64,000 nucleotides of DNA from Arthrobacter pityocampae (GTDB lineage Bacteria; Actinomycetota; Actinomycetes; Actinomycetales; Micrococcaceae). This document shows positions 37,373-47,767 of the stretch, piece after piece; within the stretch, counting starts at the first letter, position 1, and every line of letters begins with the position of its first letter. The notes under the pieces were generated by a model. The model saw only the letters and a list, made by a program, of their open reading frames with translations. It was not told the DNA's origin and searched no databases. Location: positions 62,001 through 126,000 of the forward strand of contig NZ_PRKW01000003.1 in NCBI RefSeq assembly GCF_002927275.1. The letters are read 5' to 3'. Made by a program: the position numbers and the translations under genes.

Positions 37373-37410
37373 CAGGTCGGGCGCCCCGGAGAACCGGGGC
37401 GCCCGACCTG
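37373..37410 (-). terminator. strong hairpin between infB and rbfA
   Basis: A perfect inverted repeat with 17-base arms (CAGGTCGGGCGCCCCGG at 37373-37389 and its complement at 37394-37410) and a four-base loop lies 10 bases past the infB stop. No T tract follows, so it may be a partial terminator or an mRNA-stabilising or processing element that lowers rbfA expression. Confidence 0.7.
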
Positions 37411-37419
37411 CGCTACCTG

Positions 37420-40395
37420 CTAGGCGCGGGGCTTCTCCCGCATCTCGAAGGTCTCGATGGTGTCGCCTTCCTTGACATCGTTGAACGAACCGAGGCCGAT
37501 ACCGCACTCGAAGTCGGTGCGGACCTCGGTGGCGTCGTCCTTGAAGCGCTTGAGCGAGTCCACGGAGAGATTGTCCCCGATGACCTTGCCGTCGCGCAGG
37601 ACACGGGCCCTGGTGTTGCGTCGGATGATGCCCGAGCGGACGATCGAACCGGCGATGTTGCCGAACTTCGAGGAGCGGAACACCTCGCGGACCTCTGCGG
37701 TACCGAGCTGCACCTCCTCGTACTCCGGCTTGAGCATGCCCTTGAGGGCGAGCTCGATGTCGTCGATCGCGGCGTAGATGACCGAGTAGAAGCGCATGTC
37801 GACGCCTTCACGCTCGGCAAGGTCCGCCACGCGCTCTGCCGGCTTCACGTTGAAGCCGATGATGATCGCGTTGTCGACCGTGGCCAGGTTGACGTCGTTC
37901 TGCGTGATCGCACCGACGCCGCGGTGGATGACGCGCAGCTGCACGCCCTCTCCGACGTCGATCTTGAGCAGCGAGTCCTCCAGGGCCTCGACGGCACCGG
38001 AGACGTCGCCCTTGAGGATGAGGTTGAGGGTGTCGACCTTGCCCTCGGCGACGGCCTGGTCGAAGTCCTCGAGGCTGATGCGCTTGCGGCGCTTCGCGAG
38101 GGCCGCGTTGCGGTCCGCCGCTTCACGCTTCTCGGCGATCTGGCGGCCGGTGCGCTCGTCGTCGGTGACGAAGAACGTGTCACCGGCACGGGGCACATTG
38201 GACAGGCCCAGGACCTGGACGGGACGCGAGGGCCCCGCCGTCGTGACGACGTCGCCGTTCTCGTCGAACATCGCACGCACACGGCCGTGGGCCGTGCCGG
38301 CGACGATGGTGTCGCCGACGTGCAGCGTACCGGACTGGACGAGGACGGTCGCGACCGCACCGCGGCCCTTGTCCAGGTTCGCCTCGATCGCGATACCGCG
38401 GGCGTCCTTGTTCGGGTTGGCCCGCATGTCGAGTGCGGCGTCGGCGGTGAGCAGGACCGCCTCGAGGAGTTCGTCGATACCCATGCCCTGCAGCGCCGAG
38501 ACGTGCACGAACATGGTGTCGCCGCCGTACTCCTCGGGGACCAGGCCGTACTCGGTGAGCTGGCCCTTGACCTTGTCCGGGTTCGCACCTTCCTTGTCCA
38601 TCTTGTTGACGGCCACGACGATCGGCACGTTGGCCGCCTGGGCGTGGTTCAGCGCCTCGACAGTCTGCGGCATGACGCCGTCATCGGCCGCGACGACGAG
38701 CACCGCGATGTCCGTGACCTTCGCGCCACGGGCACGCATGGCGGTGAACGCCTCGTGGCCCGGGGTGTCGATGAAGGTGATGGCGCGCGTCGTCTCTTCG
38801 TGGACGTGCTGGATCTGGTAGGCACCGATGTGCTGGGTGATGCCACCGTGCTCGCCCTCGACGACCTTGGTGTTGCGGACGGCGTCGAGCAGGCGCGTCT
38901 TACCGTGATCGACGTGGCCCATGACCGTGACGACCGGGGGACGGGCCTCGAGCTGCTCGTCGCCCTCGGCTTCCAGCTCCGCATCGAAGTCGATGTCGAA
39001 GCTGCTGAGGAGCTCGCGCTCCTCGTCCTCGGGCGAGACGACCTGGATCAGGTAGCCCAGCTCGGTACCGAGCACCTGGAAGGTGTCCTCGTCGAGGGAC
39101 TGCGTCGCCGTGGCCATCTCACCGAGGTGGAACAGCACGGTGACCAGCGCGGCGGGGTTCGCCTCGATCTTGTCGGCGAAGTCCGTGATGGACGAGCCGC
39201 GGCGCAGGCGGACGACGGTGTTGCCGTCGCCGCGGGGCACGCTGACGCCGCCCAGCGACGGAGCCGACATCTGCTCCAGTTCCTGCCGCTTCGCGCGCTT
39301 CGACTTGCGCTGCTTGCCGCGACCGGCGCCACCCTTGCCGAAGGCACCGGCGGTGCCGCCGCGTCCGCGGCCGCCCTTGCCGAAGCCGCCACCGGCGGGT
39401 GCACCGCTGGGGCTGTTCGGCGCTCCTCCGGGTCCGCGGCGCGGACCGGCACCGGCACCGGGTGCTCCGCGGCCGGGGGCGGCGGGGCGTTCGGTACGGT
39501 TCGGCATCATGCCGGGCGTGGGGCGCGAGCCCGGCGCTCCGGCGGGACGGGGTGCACCCGGACGCGGGGCGCCCGGACGGGGTCCACCGGCACCGGCTGC
39601 GGGGCGGGGTCCACCCGCACCGGCGGCCGGGCGGGGTCCGCCGGCACCGGCAGCGGGACGCTGCTGGGTATCGTCGCGACGACCCGGGCGGGGCATGCCC
39701 TGCGAGGGGGCGAACGGGTTGTTGCCGGGGCGCGGGGGACGGTCCGCACCGCGCTCGGCACCGCGATCGGTGTCACCGCGGCGTGAGCCCATGCCCTGCG
39801 AGGGGGCGAACGGGTTGTTGCCGGGGCGGGGAGCGCCACCGGGACGGGCACCGGAGGGGCGCGTGGTCCCTGCCGACGGCGCGGCCGGAGGAGTCGCCGG
39901 GCGGGGACCGGGTCGGTCACCCTCGCCCGGACCTTCGCCCGGGGTGCTCTGCTGTGCCGGAGCGGGGGTCTCCTGTGCTGCCGGTGCAGGGGTGCTCGGT
40001 GCGGGGGTGCTCGGTGCGGGGGTGCTCGGTACTGCCGGGGCGTCCTGGGCCGCCGGTGCTGGGACCGAACCGTTGGAGAACGGCGATGCCTGCGGTGCGA
40101 CCGGCGCTGCCGGGGCGGGTGCTGCTGGCGCCGCCGGGGCCGGCGCTTCGGGTGCTGCCTGCGCGGCACCCGGCTTCGGGCCCGGTGAGGGAGCCGAGGG
40201 GCGTGAGGGCGCGGGGGCTGCCTCAGCCTTGGGTGCGGCGTTCGGGAAGGCGCCGCGAAGCTTCTTCACGACGGGGGCTTCGATGGTGGATGATGCCGAA
40301 CGGACGAATTCGCCCAGTTCCTGCAGTTTTGCGACTGCGTCTTTCGAGGTGATACCGAGCTCTTTCGCGAGCTCGTGTACGCGGACCTTGGCCAC
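37420..40395 (-). CDS. infB: translation initiation factor IF-2
   Basis: A 991-residue GTPase that recruits initiator tRNA. N-terminal IF2_N domain ([14 protein letters not shown]), then a long Pro/Gly/Ala/Arg-rich linker to about residue 330, then the core with G1 GHVDHGKT near residue 490, [12 protein letters not shown] and the C-terminal tRNA-binding domains. The linker has repeats such as [12 protein letters not shown] (twice), AGGPRPA and STPAP. GTG 40395 has AGGAG four bases upstream. Confidence 0.97.
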   Translation of the reverse strand: MAKVRVHELAKELGITSKDAVAKLQELGEFVRSASSTIEAPVVKKLRGAFPNAAPKAEAAPAPSRPSAPSPGPKPGAAQAAPEAPAPAAPAAPAPAAPVAPQASPFSNGSVPAPAAQDAPAVPSTPAPSTPAPSTPAPAAQETPAPAQQSTPGEGPGEGDRPGPRPATPPAAPSAGTTRPSGARPGGAPRPGNNPFAPSQGMGSRRGDTDRGAERGADRPPRPGNNPFAPSQGMPRPGRRDDTQQRPAAGAGGPRPAAGAGGPRPAAGAGGPRPGAPRPGAPRPAGAPGSRPTPGMMPNRTERPAAPGRGAPGAGAGPRRGPGGAPNSPSGAPAGGGFGKGGRGRGGTAGAFGKGGAGRGKQRKSKRAKRQELEQMSAPSLGGVSVPRGDGNTVVRLRRGSSITDFADKIEANPAALVTVLFHLGEMATATQSLDEDTFQVLGTELGYLIQVVSPEDEERELLSSFDIDFDAELEAEGDEQLEARPPVVTVMGHVDHGKTRLLDAVRNTKVVEGEHGGITQHIGAYQIQHVHEETTRAITFIDTPGHEAFTAMRARGAKVTDIAVLVVAADDGVMPQTVEALNHAQAANVPIVVAVNKMDKEGANPDKVKGQLTEYGLVPEEYGGDTMFVHVSALQGMGIDELLEAVLLTADAALDMRANPNKDARGIAIEANLDKGRGAVATVLVQSGTLHVGDTIVAGTAHGRVRAMFDENGDVVTTAGPSRPVQVLGLSNVPRAGDTFFVTDDERTGRQIAEKREAADRNAALAKRRKRISLEDFDQAVAEGKVDTLNLILKGDVSGAVEALEDSLLKIDVGEGVQLRVIHRGVGAITQNDVNLATVDNAIIIGFNVKPAERVADLAEREGVDMRFYSVIYAAIDDIELALKGMLKPEYEEVQLGTAEVREVFRSSKFGNIAGSIVRSGIIRRNTRARVLRDGKVIGDNLSVDSLKRFKDDATEVRTDFECGIGLGSFNDVKEGDTIETFEMREKPRA

Positions 40396-40406
40396 ATTAC
40401 TCCTGT

Positions 40407-40422
40407 CTCGGTCCGCACCGAG
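40407..40422 (-). other. small hairpin in the infB leader
   Basis: CTCGGT CCGC ACCGAG is a perfect 6-base stem with a four-base loop just upstream of the infB RBS. It could affect ribosome access; nothing else supports a regulatory role. Confidence 0.3.
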
Positions 40423-40519
40423 TCAGGCACGAACCGTCTATTTCCTACTGCTGATCCCAGTCGCAAGCGCGTCTGGCAGATCGAATGTCGAGCGCAACGG
40501 ATTGGTCATCGTTGCGCAC

Positions 40520-40936
40520 TCATCGCTGGGTGCTCATCGGGTTTCCATAGGGTGCTGACCCGCTTTCAGGGGGGACGGTGGGGACGGAGCGTCCGTCTCG
40601 ACGCTCCAGGTGTGCCTGGAAGGACGCTGCGAACTCCGCAGTGTCCACCGGCCCGCGGAAGGCCCTCGAGAAGGCTTTCCGCTTGACGGCGGTCTCCATG
40701 CATGCCGGGTCGGGGTGCAGCCAAGCACCCCGTCCGGATAACCGGCGCCGCTCATCGAGGACGGCCGTCAGGTGGCCGTCGATCGGTCGTGCAACAACCC
40801 GCATCACGTGTGACTGGCGATCCCGCCGACGGCATCCCACGCAGGTGCGTATCGGATGGGCGTCCGTCGGTCGGTGCCCGGAATCGTTTCGGCGTGCAGC
40901 CTGTTCCGGGCGTGACCGCGCGGCAGTCTCGTCCAT
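40520..40936 (-). CDS. YlxR family RNA-binding protein
   Basis: A 138-residue protein of the YlxR (DUF448) family, which lies between nusA and infB in many bacteria and binds nucleic acid or RNase P in some. The core begins IRTCVGCRRRDRQSHVMRVV and includes SGRGAWLHPDPAC. ATG 40936 has AAGGGG upstream, adding a 28-residue polar N-terminus; the C-terminal extension is also nonconserved. Confidence 0.88.
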   Translation of the reverse strand: MDETAARSRPEQAARRNDSGHRPTDAHPIRTCVGCRRRDRQSHVMRVVARPIDGHLTAVLDERRRLSGRGAWLHPDPACMETAVKRKAFSRAFRGPVDTAEFAASFQAHLERRDGRSVPTVPPESGSAPYGNPMSTQR

Positions 40937-40972
40937 TCTACCCCTTCCGATACCGCCGCCCGACCCGCGGGC

Positions 40973-41962
40973 CTACGCCTTCGCCGCGGACGCCTGCTGC
41001 GCGGCGTCGGACACGATGTCGATCCGCCAGCCCGTGAGCTTGGCGGCGAGGCGGGCGTTCTGGCCTTCCTTGCCGATCGCGAGGGAGAGCTGGTAGTCCG
41101 GGACGACGACGCGCGCGGACCGCGTGGCCTCGTCGGTGATCGTCACGGAGGTCACGCGGGACGGCGAGAGGGAACTGGCGATGAACGCGGCGGCGTCGTC
41201 GTTGTAGTCCACGATGTCGATCTTCTCGTCGTTCAGCTCGTTCATGACCGCACGGACACGGCTGCCCATCTCGCCGATGCAGGCACCCTTGGCGTTGACG
41301 CCGGGGATGTTGGCCTTCACCGCGATCTTGGTGCGGTGTCCGGCTTCGCGGGCGAGGGCGACGATCTCGACGGTCCTGTCGGCGATCTCGGGCACCTCCA
41401 GCTCGAAGAGCTTCCGGACGAGCCCGGGGTGTGAGCGGGACAGCGTGATGGAGGGCCCCTTCATGCCGCGGTGCACGTCGACCACGAACGCGCGCAGGCG
41501 GGTGCCGTGCAGGTACTTCTCCCCGGGCACCTGCTCCGGCGGTGGCAGGACCGCCTCCACCGAGCCGAGATTGACCTGGATCATGTGGGGGTTGGTGCCC
41601 TGCTGGATCATGCCGGCGACGAGCTCGCCCTCCTTGCCCCGGAACTCCCCGAGGATGTTGTCGTCCTCGGCGTCCCGGAGGCGCTGGAGGATGACCTGGC
41701 GCGCGGTGCTCGCCGCGATGCGACCGAAGCCGGTGGGCGTGTCGTCGAACTCGCCGACGGGTGCGCCGTCCTCGTCCTTCTCGGTCGCCCAGATGGTGAC
41801 GTGCCCGGTCCGGCGGTCGAGCTCGGCGCGGGCGGTCTCGTGCGAGCCGGGCGAGCGGTGGTAGGCGATCAGCAGTGCCTGCTCGATCGTGGGAACCAGC
41901 TTGTCGAGGGGGATCTCGCGCTCGTGCTCGAGGAGTCTCAGCGCGCTCATATCGATGTCCAT
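40973..41962 (-). CDS. nusA: transcription termination/antitermination factor NusA
   Basis: A 329-residue RNA polymerase-associated factor: N-terminal domain, S1 ([20 protein letters not shown]), and two KH domains including [22 protein letters not shown] and [22 protein letters not shown]. Proteobacterial acidic repeats are absent, as usual for actinobacteria. ATG 41962 has GGAG six bases upstream. It is 10 bases after rimP. Confidence 0.96.
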   Translation of the reverse strand: MDIDMSALRLLEHEREIPLDKLVPTIEQALLIAYHRSPGSHETARAELDRRTGHVTIWATEKDEDGAPVGEFDDTPTGFGRIAASTARQVILQRLRDAEDDNILGEFRGKEGELVAGMIQQGTNPHMIQVNLGSVEAVLPPPEQVPGEKYLHGTRLRAFVVDVHRGMKGPSITLSRSHPGLVRKLFELEVPEIADRTVEIVALAREAGHRTKIAVKANIPGVNAKGACIGEMGSRVRAVMNELNDEKIDIVDYNDDAAAFIASSLSPSRVTSVTITDEATRSARVVVPDYQLSLAIGKEGQNARLAAKLTGWRIDIVSDAAQQASAAKA

Positions 41963-41972
41963 GTGGGTCTCC

Positions 41973-42599
41973 TTACGCGTGGTGCACGGCGCCGGAGATC
42001 TCCGGATCGGCCCCATCGGTGTCGTCGTGGTGGTCGTCGTCGGGATGCGCGAATTCGACCTGGACGGTCCCCTTGCGGATCCTGGAAAAATCGAGGGCGA
42101 GCGGATCGCCGAGCTTCGGCTTCATCCCCTTCTTCACCGGCAGCTGCGGGATCAGCCGGACCCCGGTGTCCGACACGTCCTGCAGGCGGCCGAGGATCAC
42201 GTCGCCGGTCACCGGCTTCACCTCGATCAGGCGCCCCACGTTGCGGCGCCAGTGCCGCGGTTCGGTGAGCGGACGGGAGACTCCGGGGGACGAGACCTCG
42301 AGGTTGTACGGACGGTCGTCGTCCTCCAGGTCGTCCATCGCGGTGGAGAGGTCCGTGGAGATGGCGGAGATCAGATCGAAACCGACACTGCCCGTGGTCT
42401 CCTCGGGCAGATCCACGACGACGTGGACCGTGCGGTGGGACCCTGCGACCCTGACCTCGACGTCCTCGAGGTACAGGTTGTGCTGGTCGACGACCGGCTT
42501 CAGCCGTGTCCTGAGACGCTGCGCTTCGTCCTGCAGTTCGGCCTCCGAGGCCGACCTGCGGGTCGAGGCGTGATTTTCGTTCCCGGACCGGACCGCCAT
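41973..42599 (-). CDS. rimP: ribosome maturation factor RimP
   Basis: A 208-residue 30S assembly factor. Family pieces include [41 protein letters not shown] and [13 protein letters not shown] 42599 has GGGAGG five bases upstream, better than the in-frame ATG at 42644. The C-terminus is unusually His/Asp-rich ([15 protein letters not shown]). It heads the rimP-nusA-ylxR-infB-rbfA transcript and is divergent from the DUF4439 gene. Confidence 0.93.
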   Translation of the reverse strand: MAVRSGNENHASTRRSASEAELQDEAQRLRTRLKPVVDQHNLYLEDVEVRVAGSHRTVHVVVDLPEETTGSVGFDLISAISTDLSTAMDDLEDDDRPYNLEVSSPGVSRPLTEPRHWRRNVGRLIEVKPVTGDVILGRLQDVSDTGVRLIPQLPVKKGMKPKLGDPLALDFSRIRKGTVQVEFAHPDDDHHDDTDGADPEISGAVHHA

Positions 42600-42707
42600 G
42601 GCTGCCTCCCACTCGATGATGTTGTCGTCCAAGAGTACCGACATTCCGGGGCACCCGGTGTATCGGCGGTCGAAACGGGAAGGGGCGTGACATCATCGGG
42701 AACTGTG

Positions 42708-43970
42708 ATGGGACGGGCGGGGACGGAGAGGCAGCGAGCCGGCGGAGGGCGCCGTGGATCCCGTGCCGGGCGCCTGGCGCGGCGGTCCCTGGGCCTGGTC
42801 GGGCTCTTCGCCGTGATGCTCCTCGTGGTCGGTGTGGGATTGGCCGTCCGGTCCCCGGAACCGCAGGAGCGCGTCTACTCCGTGTCCGAGCAGGCGCAGC
42901 TCGACGCCGAGCTCCGCTACCGCTCAGCGGCCGGCCAGGCGCGCATCGCAGCGGCGGCCCCCGCGCTGGATCCGGAGGCCGCGGCGGAGCTGGCGGCGGC
43001 CGCGACGGACCTCGACGAGCAGGCGGACGCCGTGGCCCTCCCGCGCTCCCCCGATCCGACGGCGGAGCCGGGCACCGACCCTGCCACCGGTGCTGTCGGT
43101 GGCGCCGGCGCCCAGTCCCCAACCGGGTCCACCACCGGGCCCTCTGCCGCCCCGACACCCGCCGACGGCCCTGCCGTGCTGACGGCCCTCCGCGACAGCG
43201 CACTGAGAAGCCTCAGCGACGCGAGCCGCGCGGACCCCGGTCCCGGCCGCGTGCTCGCTGCTGCGGGGGTGAACCAGTGGCGGCACGCCCTGCGGCTCGG
43301 CGACACCCTGGGCGTGGACCCCGGGCTGCCCTCGCCCGGCGCGCTGTCCGCCGTCGACCTCGCCGCCGGGACCGGCCCCTTCGCGGACCTGCCGACCCCC
43401 GACGCGTCGACCGGCGCGGAACCCACGGCCGCTCCTCCGACCGGCTCCGCTCCGCCCGAGGCGCTGCCCGAGGCGCCGGCGGAGTGCGCGGGAACCCCGC
43501 TGGGCCCCGACGCCGACCGCCAGGGCCTCCTCCACGCGAGGACCGCGGAGGACGAAGCCCGGTACGCGTACGAGGTCGCCGCAGCCCTGCTCCCGGAGCC
43601 CGCGCGGGCCCTCGAGTCGGCGTCCGTCCACCGGTCGGCCGCGGAAGCCGTGACCGACCGCCTCGCCGCCCTGTGCGTCCCCGAGGCCCCTACGGCGACC
43701 GGCTATGCGATCGGGCCGGACTTCCGCGCCGATCCCGTCGCCGCGACGCGCGCGATCGAGCAGGCGCACACCGAGTTCTATGCGGGCCTCATCGCGACGG
43801 TCGGGCCGGACGCGCGGGCCTGGGCGGTCGTCTCGTTCAGCGCGGCCGCCCAGCGCAGCCTCGACGCCGGCACACCCCTCGATGCCCTCCCGGGGCTTGC
43901 CACGGCCCCTGCGCCTGCGCCTCCTCCAGCGCCACCGGCAGCTCCCCCGACGGCGGACCCCGGTGGGTAG
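42708..43970 (+). CDS. DUF4439 (ferritin-like) domain membrane-anchored protein
   Basis: A 420-residue exported protein: basic N-terminus and one transmembrane helix (SLGLVGLFAVMLLVVGVGLAV), an Ala/Glu helical stretch, a Pro/Thr/Gly-rich linker, then a DUF4439 ferritin-like helical domain (LLHARTAEDEARYAYEVAAA and a second helix pair with EQAHTEFYAGLIATVGPDAR). It ends in a Pro/Ala-rich tail. The function of DUF4439 is unknown. GTG 42705 just before the ATG is an equal alternative start. It overlaps the kinase-like gene by eight bases. Confidence 0.78.
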   Translation: MGRAGTERQRAGGGRRGSRAGRLARRSLGLVGLFAVMLLVVGVGLAVRSPEPQERVYSVSEQAQLDAELRYRSAAGQARIAAAAPALDPEAAAELAAAATDLDEQADAVALPRSPDPTAEPGTDPATGAVGGAGAQSPTGSTTGPSAAPTPADGPAVLTALRDSALRSLSDASRADPGPGRVLAAAGVNQWRHALRLGDTLGVDPGLPSPGALSAVDLAAGTGPFADLPTPDASTGAEPTAAPPTGSAPPEALPEAPAECAGTPLGPDADRQGLLHARTAEDEARYAYEVAAALLPEPARALESASVHRSAAEAVTDRLAALCVPEAPTATGYAIGPDFRADPVAATRAIEQAHTEFYAGLIATVGPDARAWAVVSFSAAAQRSLDAGTPLDALPGLATAPAPAPPPAPPAAPPTADPGG

Positions 43971-45012
43971 TGATACCGGTGCGGGCGCGAGCGGGCGGTC
44001 GTCGGTCTCCGGACGACTCGCCACGTTCCCGGAGCTCCCGCCGTCCCTCGTCCGGTCCGCGCGGACGATCGACGGCGGGGCCCGCTGGACCCGCACATGG
44101 CACGGCCTCCTCGGGGAGCGCCTCGAGGAGTGGAACCTCGACCTCGACCTCCAGCCGGGGCAGCCCGCCTGGGCGGGCCGGTGCGGCGTCGTCGTCCCGG
44201 TCCTGGAGCGCGATCAGGGCACGCCGGCCGTCCTGAAGCTGAGCATCCCCCACGACGAGGCCCTGCCGGAGCCCGACGCACTGGCGCTGTGGGACGGACG
44301 AGGTGCGGTCCGCCTGCTGGCGTCGTCGCGCTCCGACTACGCCCTGCTCCTGCAGCGCCTCGACGGGGACCACTCGCTGCGCGACGTACCGCTCGACGAG
44401 ACGCCCGCGCCGTGGGGCGCGGTCCTGCGCAGGCTGTGCCTCCCGGCGGGAGACAGTGCCCGCTGGGCCGCCTTCCCCCACCTGGCCTCCGAGGCCGAGC
44501 AGTGGACGGACACGCTCCCCGCCCGGTGGGACGAGCTCGGCGAGCCGCTCCCCCGCTGGCTCATGGAGGCCGCACTGGAGGTGTGCCAGTCGCGCGGAGC
44601 AATCGGCCGGCGCTCGGAGCGGGACGTCCTCGTGCACGCGGACCTGCACTACGACAACCTCCTGCCGTCCTCGCCGGGCCGGCTCGGGGACTTCGTCGCG
44701 ATCGACCCGAAGCCCGTGGTGGGCGACGCCGAGTACGCGGTGGCGCCCCTGCTGTGGAATCGGCTGGGCGAGCTCGATCCCGCCGACCCCGCCGGTCATC
44801 TGCAGGCTCACTGCCGGGCGCTGGCGTCCGCCGGGGGTCTCGACGCCGAGCTGGCCCGGGGCTGGACCGTGGTCCGCGAGGTCCGCAACGCGCTGTCCTA
44901 TCTGGCGCACGGCTCCACCGGGGAGGCGCAGCGATCGCTCTGGGTCGCGAGCTCCGTCCTGGGACGCACCCTGGACGGTCTGCCGCCCGTGGATCGGCTG
45001 CCTGTCCCCTGA
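43963..45012 (+). CDS. streptomycin 6-kinase / aminoglycoside phosphotransferase-like protein
   Basis: A 349-residue cytoplasmic protein of the APH(6)/hydroxyurea phosphotransferase type. The catalytic loop HADLHYDNLL and the metal/DPKP segment AIDPKPVVGDAEYAVAPLLWNR are typical of the family. Substrate is unknown; many chromosomal members do not confer resistance. GTG 43963 overlaps the DUF4439 stop by eight bases; a later GTG near residue 16 is possible. Coupling to an exported DUF4439 protein is a recurrent but unexplained pairing in my recollection. Confidence 0.8.
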   Translation: MGSDTGAGASGRSSVSGRLATFPELPPSLVRSARTIDGGARWTRTWHGLLGERLEEWNLDLDLQPGQPAWAGRCGVVVPVLERDQGTPAVLKLSIPHDEALPEPDALALWDGRGAVRLLASSRSDYALLLQRLDGDHSLRDVPLDETPAPWGAVLRRLCLPAGDSARWAAFPHLASEAEQWTDTLPARWDELGEPLPRWLMEAALEVCQSRGAIGRRSERDVLVHADLHYDNLLPSSPGRLGDFVAIDPKPVVGDAEYAVAPLLWNRLGELDPADPAGHLQAHCRALASAGGLDAELARGWTVVREVRNALSYLAHGSTGEAQRSLWVASSVLGRTLDGLPPVDRLPVP

Positions 45013-45019
45013 CCGATCG

Positions 45020-45832
45020 TCAGCCGTCCACGAGCGGGCGGACGTTCTCGACCCACACGTCGTAGCCGAGCTTCACGATCAGGGCGCCGACGACGAGGAG
45101 GAACACGATCCGGATGAAGCGGCTGCCCTGGCTGATGGCCATCCGCGACCCGGTGTAGCCGCCGGCCATGTTCGCGACGCCGAGCAGCAGCCCGAGGCCC
45201 CACAGGAGGGCGCCGCTGGGCAGGAAGAACATCAGGGCCCCGAGGTTGGTGGCCATGTTCACGATCTTGGCCTTCGCACTCGCGCCGAGGAAGTTGTAGC
45301 CCAGGAGCGTGACCATCGCGATGATCAGGAAGGATCCGGTACCAGGGCCGATCAGTCCGTCGTAGAACCCGATGACGAGCCCGATCGCGCACGCCGTCGC
45401 GTAGTGCCGTGCACCCTGGTACCGCAGCTTCGTGAGCGTCCCGACGGTGGGCTTCAGGGCGGTGAACACCGCCACCCCGACCAGCGCGACGACGATGATC
45501 GGCTTGAAGACCGACGACGGCAGCGACGACGCGAGGACGGCCCCGCCGAAGCTGCCCACGAGGGCCACCCCCGCCATGGGCAGCGCCGTCCGCAGGTCCG
45601 GGTGGGCGCGGCGGTAGTAGGTGACGGCGCTGGTCGTCGTCCCGAAGATGGACCCCATCTTGTTGGTGGCCAGGGCCTCCACGGGGGCGATGCCGGGCAC
45701 GAGGAGCAGCGCCGGCAGCTGCAGCAGGCCACCCCCGCCGACGACGGCGTCCACCCAGCCGGCCGCGAACCCGGCGACGAGCACCAGCAGGATCGTGGCG
45801 AGGTGCAGCTCCTCGAGTCCCGAACCCGCCAA
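45020..45832 (-). CDS. TSUP/TauE-SafE family sulfite or organosulfur exporter
   Basis: A 270-residue membrane protein with eight or so helices of the TauE/SafE type. GFAAGWVDAVVGGGGLLQLPALL near the N-terminus and GFYDGLIGPGTGSFL in the second half are the two family repeats. Members export sulfite, sulfoacetate or related anions. It is two bases after proS and may be cotranscribed with it. A link to the molybdoenzyme at 13 kb is possible but speculative. Confidence 0.87.
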   Translation of the reverse strand: MAGSGLEELHLATILLVLVAGFAAGWVDAVVGGGGLLQLPALLLVPGIAPVEALATNKMGSIFGTTTSAVTYYRRAHPDLRTALPMAGVALVGSFGGAVLASSLPSSVFKPIIVVALVGVAVFTALKPTVGTLTKLRYQGARHYATACAIGLVIGFYDGLIGPGTGSFLIIAMVTLLGYNFLGASAKAKIVNMATNLGALMFFLPSGALLWGLGLLLGVANMAGGYTGSRMAISQGSRFIRIVFLLVVGALIVKLGYDVWVENVRPLVDG

Positions 45833-45834
45833 GG

Positions 45835-47634
45835 TCAGTGCGCGGTGAGTTCGCGCAGCAGCGGAACGGCCTCGTCCACGGCCACGTTCTGCGCCTCGCC
45901 CGTGCGGCGGTCCTTGACCTCGAGCACGCCGTCCGCGAGACCGCGCCCGACGACGACGATCGTGGGCACGCCGATGAGTTCGGCGTCGCCGAACTTCACG
46001 CCCGGGGAGACCTTGGGGCGGTCGTCGTACAGCACGGTCAGGCCGGAGGACTCCAGCTCCGCCGCCAGCTTCTCGGCCGCCTCGAACACCTCGGTCCCCT
46101 TGCCGGTGGCGACGAGGTGCACGTCGGCGGGGGCGACGTTACGCGGCCAGATGATGCCGCGGTCGTCGTGGTTCGCTTCCGCGAGGGCGGCCAGGGCGCG
46201 CGTGACGCCGACGCCGTAGGAGCCCATGGTCACCGTGGCGAGCTTGCCGTTGCGGTCGAGGACCTTCAGGCCCAGCGCATCGGCGTACTTCCGCCCGAGC
46301 TGGAAGATGTGGCCCATCTCGATGCCGCGGGCCGCGACCAGCGGTCCCGAACCGTCGGGCGCCTCGTCGCCCTCGCGCACCTCGACGGCCTCGACGACGC
46401 CGTCCCAGGTGAAGTCGCGGCCGGCGATGAGCCCGAAGACGTGCTTGCCGTGCTCGTTGGCGCCGGTGATCCACGCGGAGCCGCTGACCACGCGGGGGTC
46501 CACGAGGTAGCGCAGGCCCGTGACGGACTCGGCGCCGAGGACGGCCGCGTCCGTCGTCAGGCCCGGGCCGATGTACCCCTTGACGAGTCCCGGGTGCTTC
46601 TTCAGGTCGTCGTCGGTGGCGGCCTCGACGGCCACCTCCCCGCCGGTCTCGAGGTGGCCGGCGATGTTCGCCTCGATGCGCTTGAGGTCCACGGTGCGGT
46701 CGCCGGGGACGCCGACGACGACGATCTCGCGCTCGCCGGTGGGCAGGACGGCGGCGAGGACGACGTTCTTCAGGGTGTCCGCGGCCGTCCAGGGACGGTC
46801 CTCGCGGGGGGCCACCGTGGCGGCACTCGCCACGAGCGTCTCGATGGTCGGCGTGTCCGGGGTGTCCAGCACCTCGGCGGCCGGGGCGTCGGTGTAGTCG
46901 ATGGCGTCGGGGGCCACGGTGGTGACGGCCTCCACGTTCGCGGTGTACCCGCCGGCCGACTGGACGAAGGTGTCCTCGCCGATGGGCGTGGGGTGCAGGA
47001 ACTCCTCGCTCTTCGAGCCGCCCATCGCGCCGGCGGTCGCCGTCACGGGGATGACCTCGAGGCCCAGGCGCTCGAAGATGCGCAGGTAGGCCGCCCGGTG
47101 GAGCTGGTAGCTGGCCTCGAGCCCCTCGTCGTCGATGTCGAAGGAGTAGGAGTCCTTCATGATGAACTCGCGGCCCCGGAGGAGCCCGGCGCGGGGGCGG
47201 GCCTCGTCGCGGTACTTGGTCTGGATCTGGAACAGGCTCAGCGGCAGGTCCTTGTACGAGCTGTACAGGTCCTTGACGAGGAGTGTGAACATCTCCTCGT
47301 GCGTGGGCGCCAGGAGGTAGTCCGCGCCCTTGCGGTCCTGGAGCCGGAAGAGACCCTCGCCGTACTCGGTCCAACGGTTCGTGGCCTCGTAGGGCTCCCG
47401 GGGCAGCAGTGCCGGGAAGTGGACCTCCTGGGCGCCCATGGCCTCCATCTCCTCGCGGATGATGCCCTCCACCCGCGCGAGGACCTTCAGGCCCAGGGGC
47501 AGCCAGCTGTAGATGCCGGGGGCCGCACGCCGGATGTAGCCGGCCCGCACGAGGAGGCGGTGGCTGGCGACCTCGGCGTCGGCGGGGTCTTCACGCAGGG
47601 TGCGCAGGAAAAGGGTCGAGAGTCGTAAGACCAC
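45835..47634 (-). CDS. proS: prolyl-tRNA synthetase
   Basis: A 599-residue class II synthetase of the bacterial type, with the editing (INS) domain inserted after residue 220. Motif 2 region is [24 protein letters not shown], and the C-terminal anticodon-binding domain begins near [10 protein letters not shown]. Start is GTG 47634. Its leader (47635-47767) has a CCCGCCG-TC-CGGCGGG palindrome at 47672-47687 but no T-box signature I can see. Confidence 0.96.
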   Translation of the reverse strand: MVLRLSTLFLRTLREDPADAEVASHRLLVRAGYIRRAAPGIYSWLPLGLKVLARVEGIIREEMEAMGAQEVHFPALLPREPYEATNRWTEYGEGLFRLQDRKGADYLLAPTHEEMFTLLVKDLYSSYKDLPLSLFQIQTKYRDEARPRAGLLRGREFIMKDSYSFDIDDEGLEASYQLHRAAYLRIFERLGLEVIPVTATAGAMGGSKSEEFLHPTPIGEDTFVQSAGGYTANVEAVTTVAPDAIDYTDAPAAEVLDTPDTPTIETLVASAATVAPREDRPWTAADTLKNVVLAAVLPTGEREIVVVGVPGDRTVDLKRIEANIAGHLETGGEVAVEAATDDDLKKHPGLVKGYIGPGLTTDAAVLGAESVTGLRYLVDPRVVSGSAWITGANEHGKHVFGLIAGRDFTWDGVVEAVEVREGDEAPDGSGPLVAARGIEMGHIFQLGRKYADALGLKVLDRNGKLATVTMGSYGVGVTRALAALAEANHDDRGIIWPRNVAPADVHLVATGKGTEVFEAAEKLAAELESSGLTVLYDDRPKVSPGVKFGDAELIGVPTIVVVGRGLADGVLEVKDRRTGEAQNVAVDEAVPLLRELTAH

Positions 47635-47767
47635 GCGGGTGTCCGTTCGTATTCATCGGGCGCTTCACTCCCCCGCCGTCCGGCGGGAAACAACAGGTAC
47701 CAATCTAGCTGTACTGCCCGGGGAGGGTGCACCCCGCCGCCGTCGGCCCTGCGCGCCGGCGCCCTCC

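Noticed and set aside
43963-45012. Acquired aminoglycoside-resistance gene
   Set aside because: Base composition equals its neighbours, no mobile element is near and it is coupled to a DUF4439 gene; a chromosomal family member is more likely.
45838-47628. A 596-codon open frame antisense to proS
   Set aside because: Mirror of the proS codon pattern, no RBS or domain; proS is certain.
47635-47767. T-box riboswitch upstream of proS
   Set aside because: The leader is only 133 bases, with a single GC palindrome and no T-box consensus or specifier arrangement that I can see.
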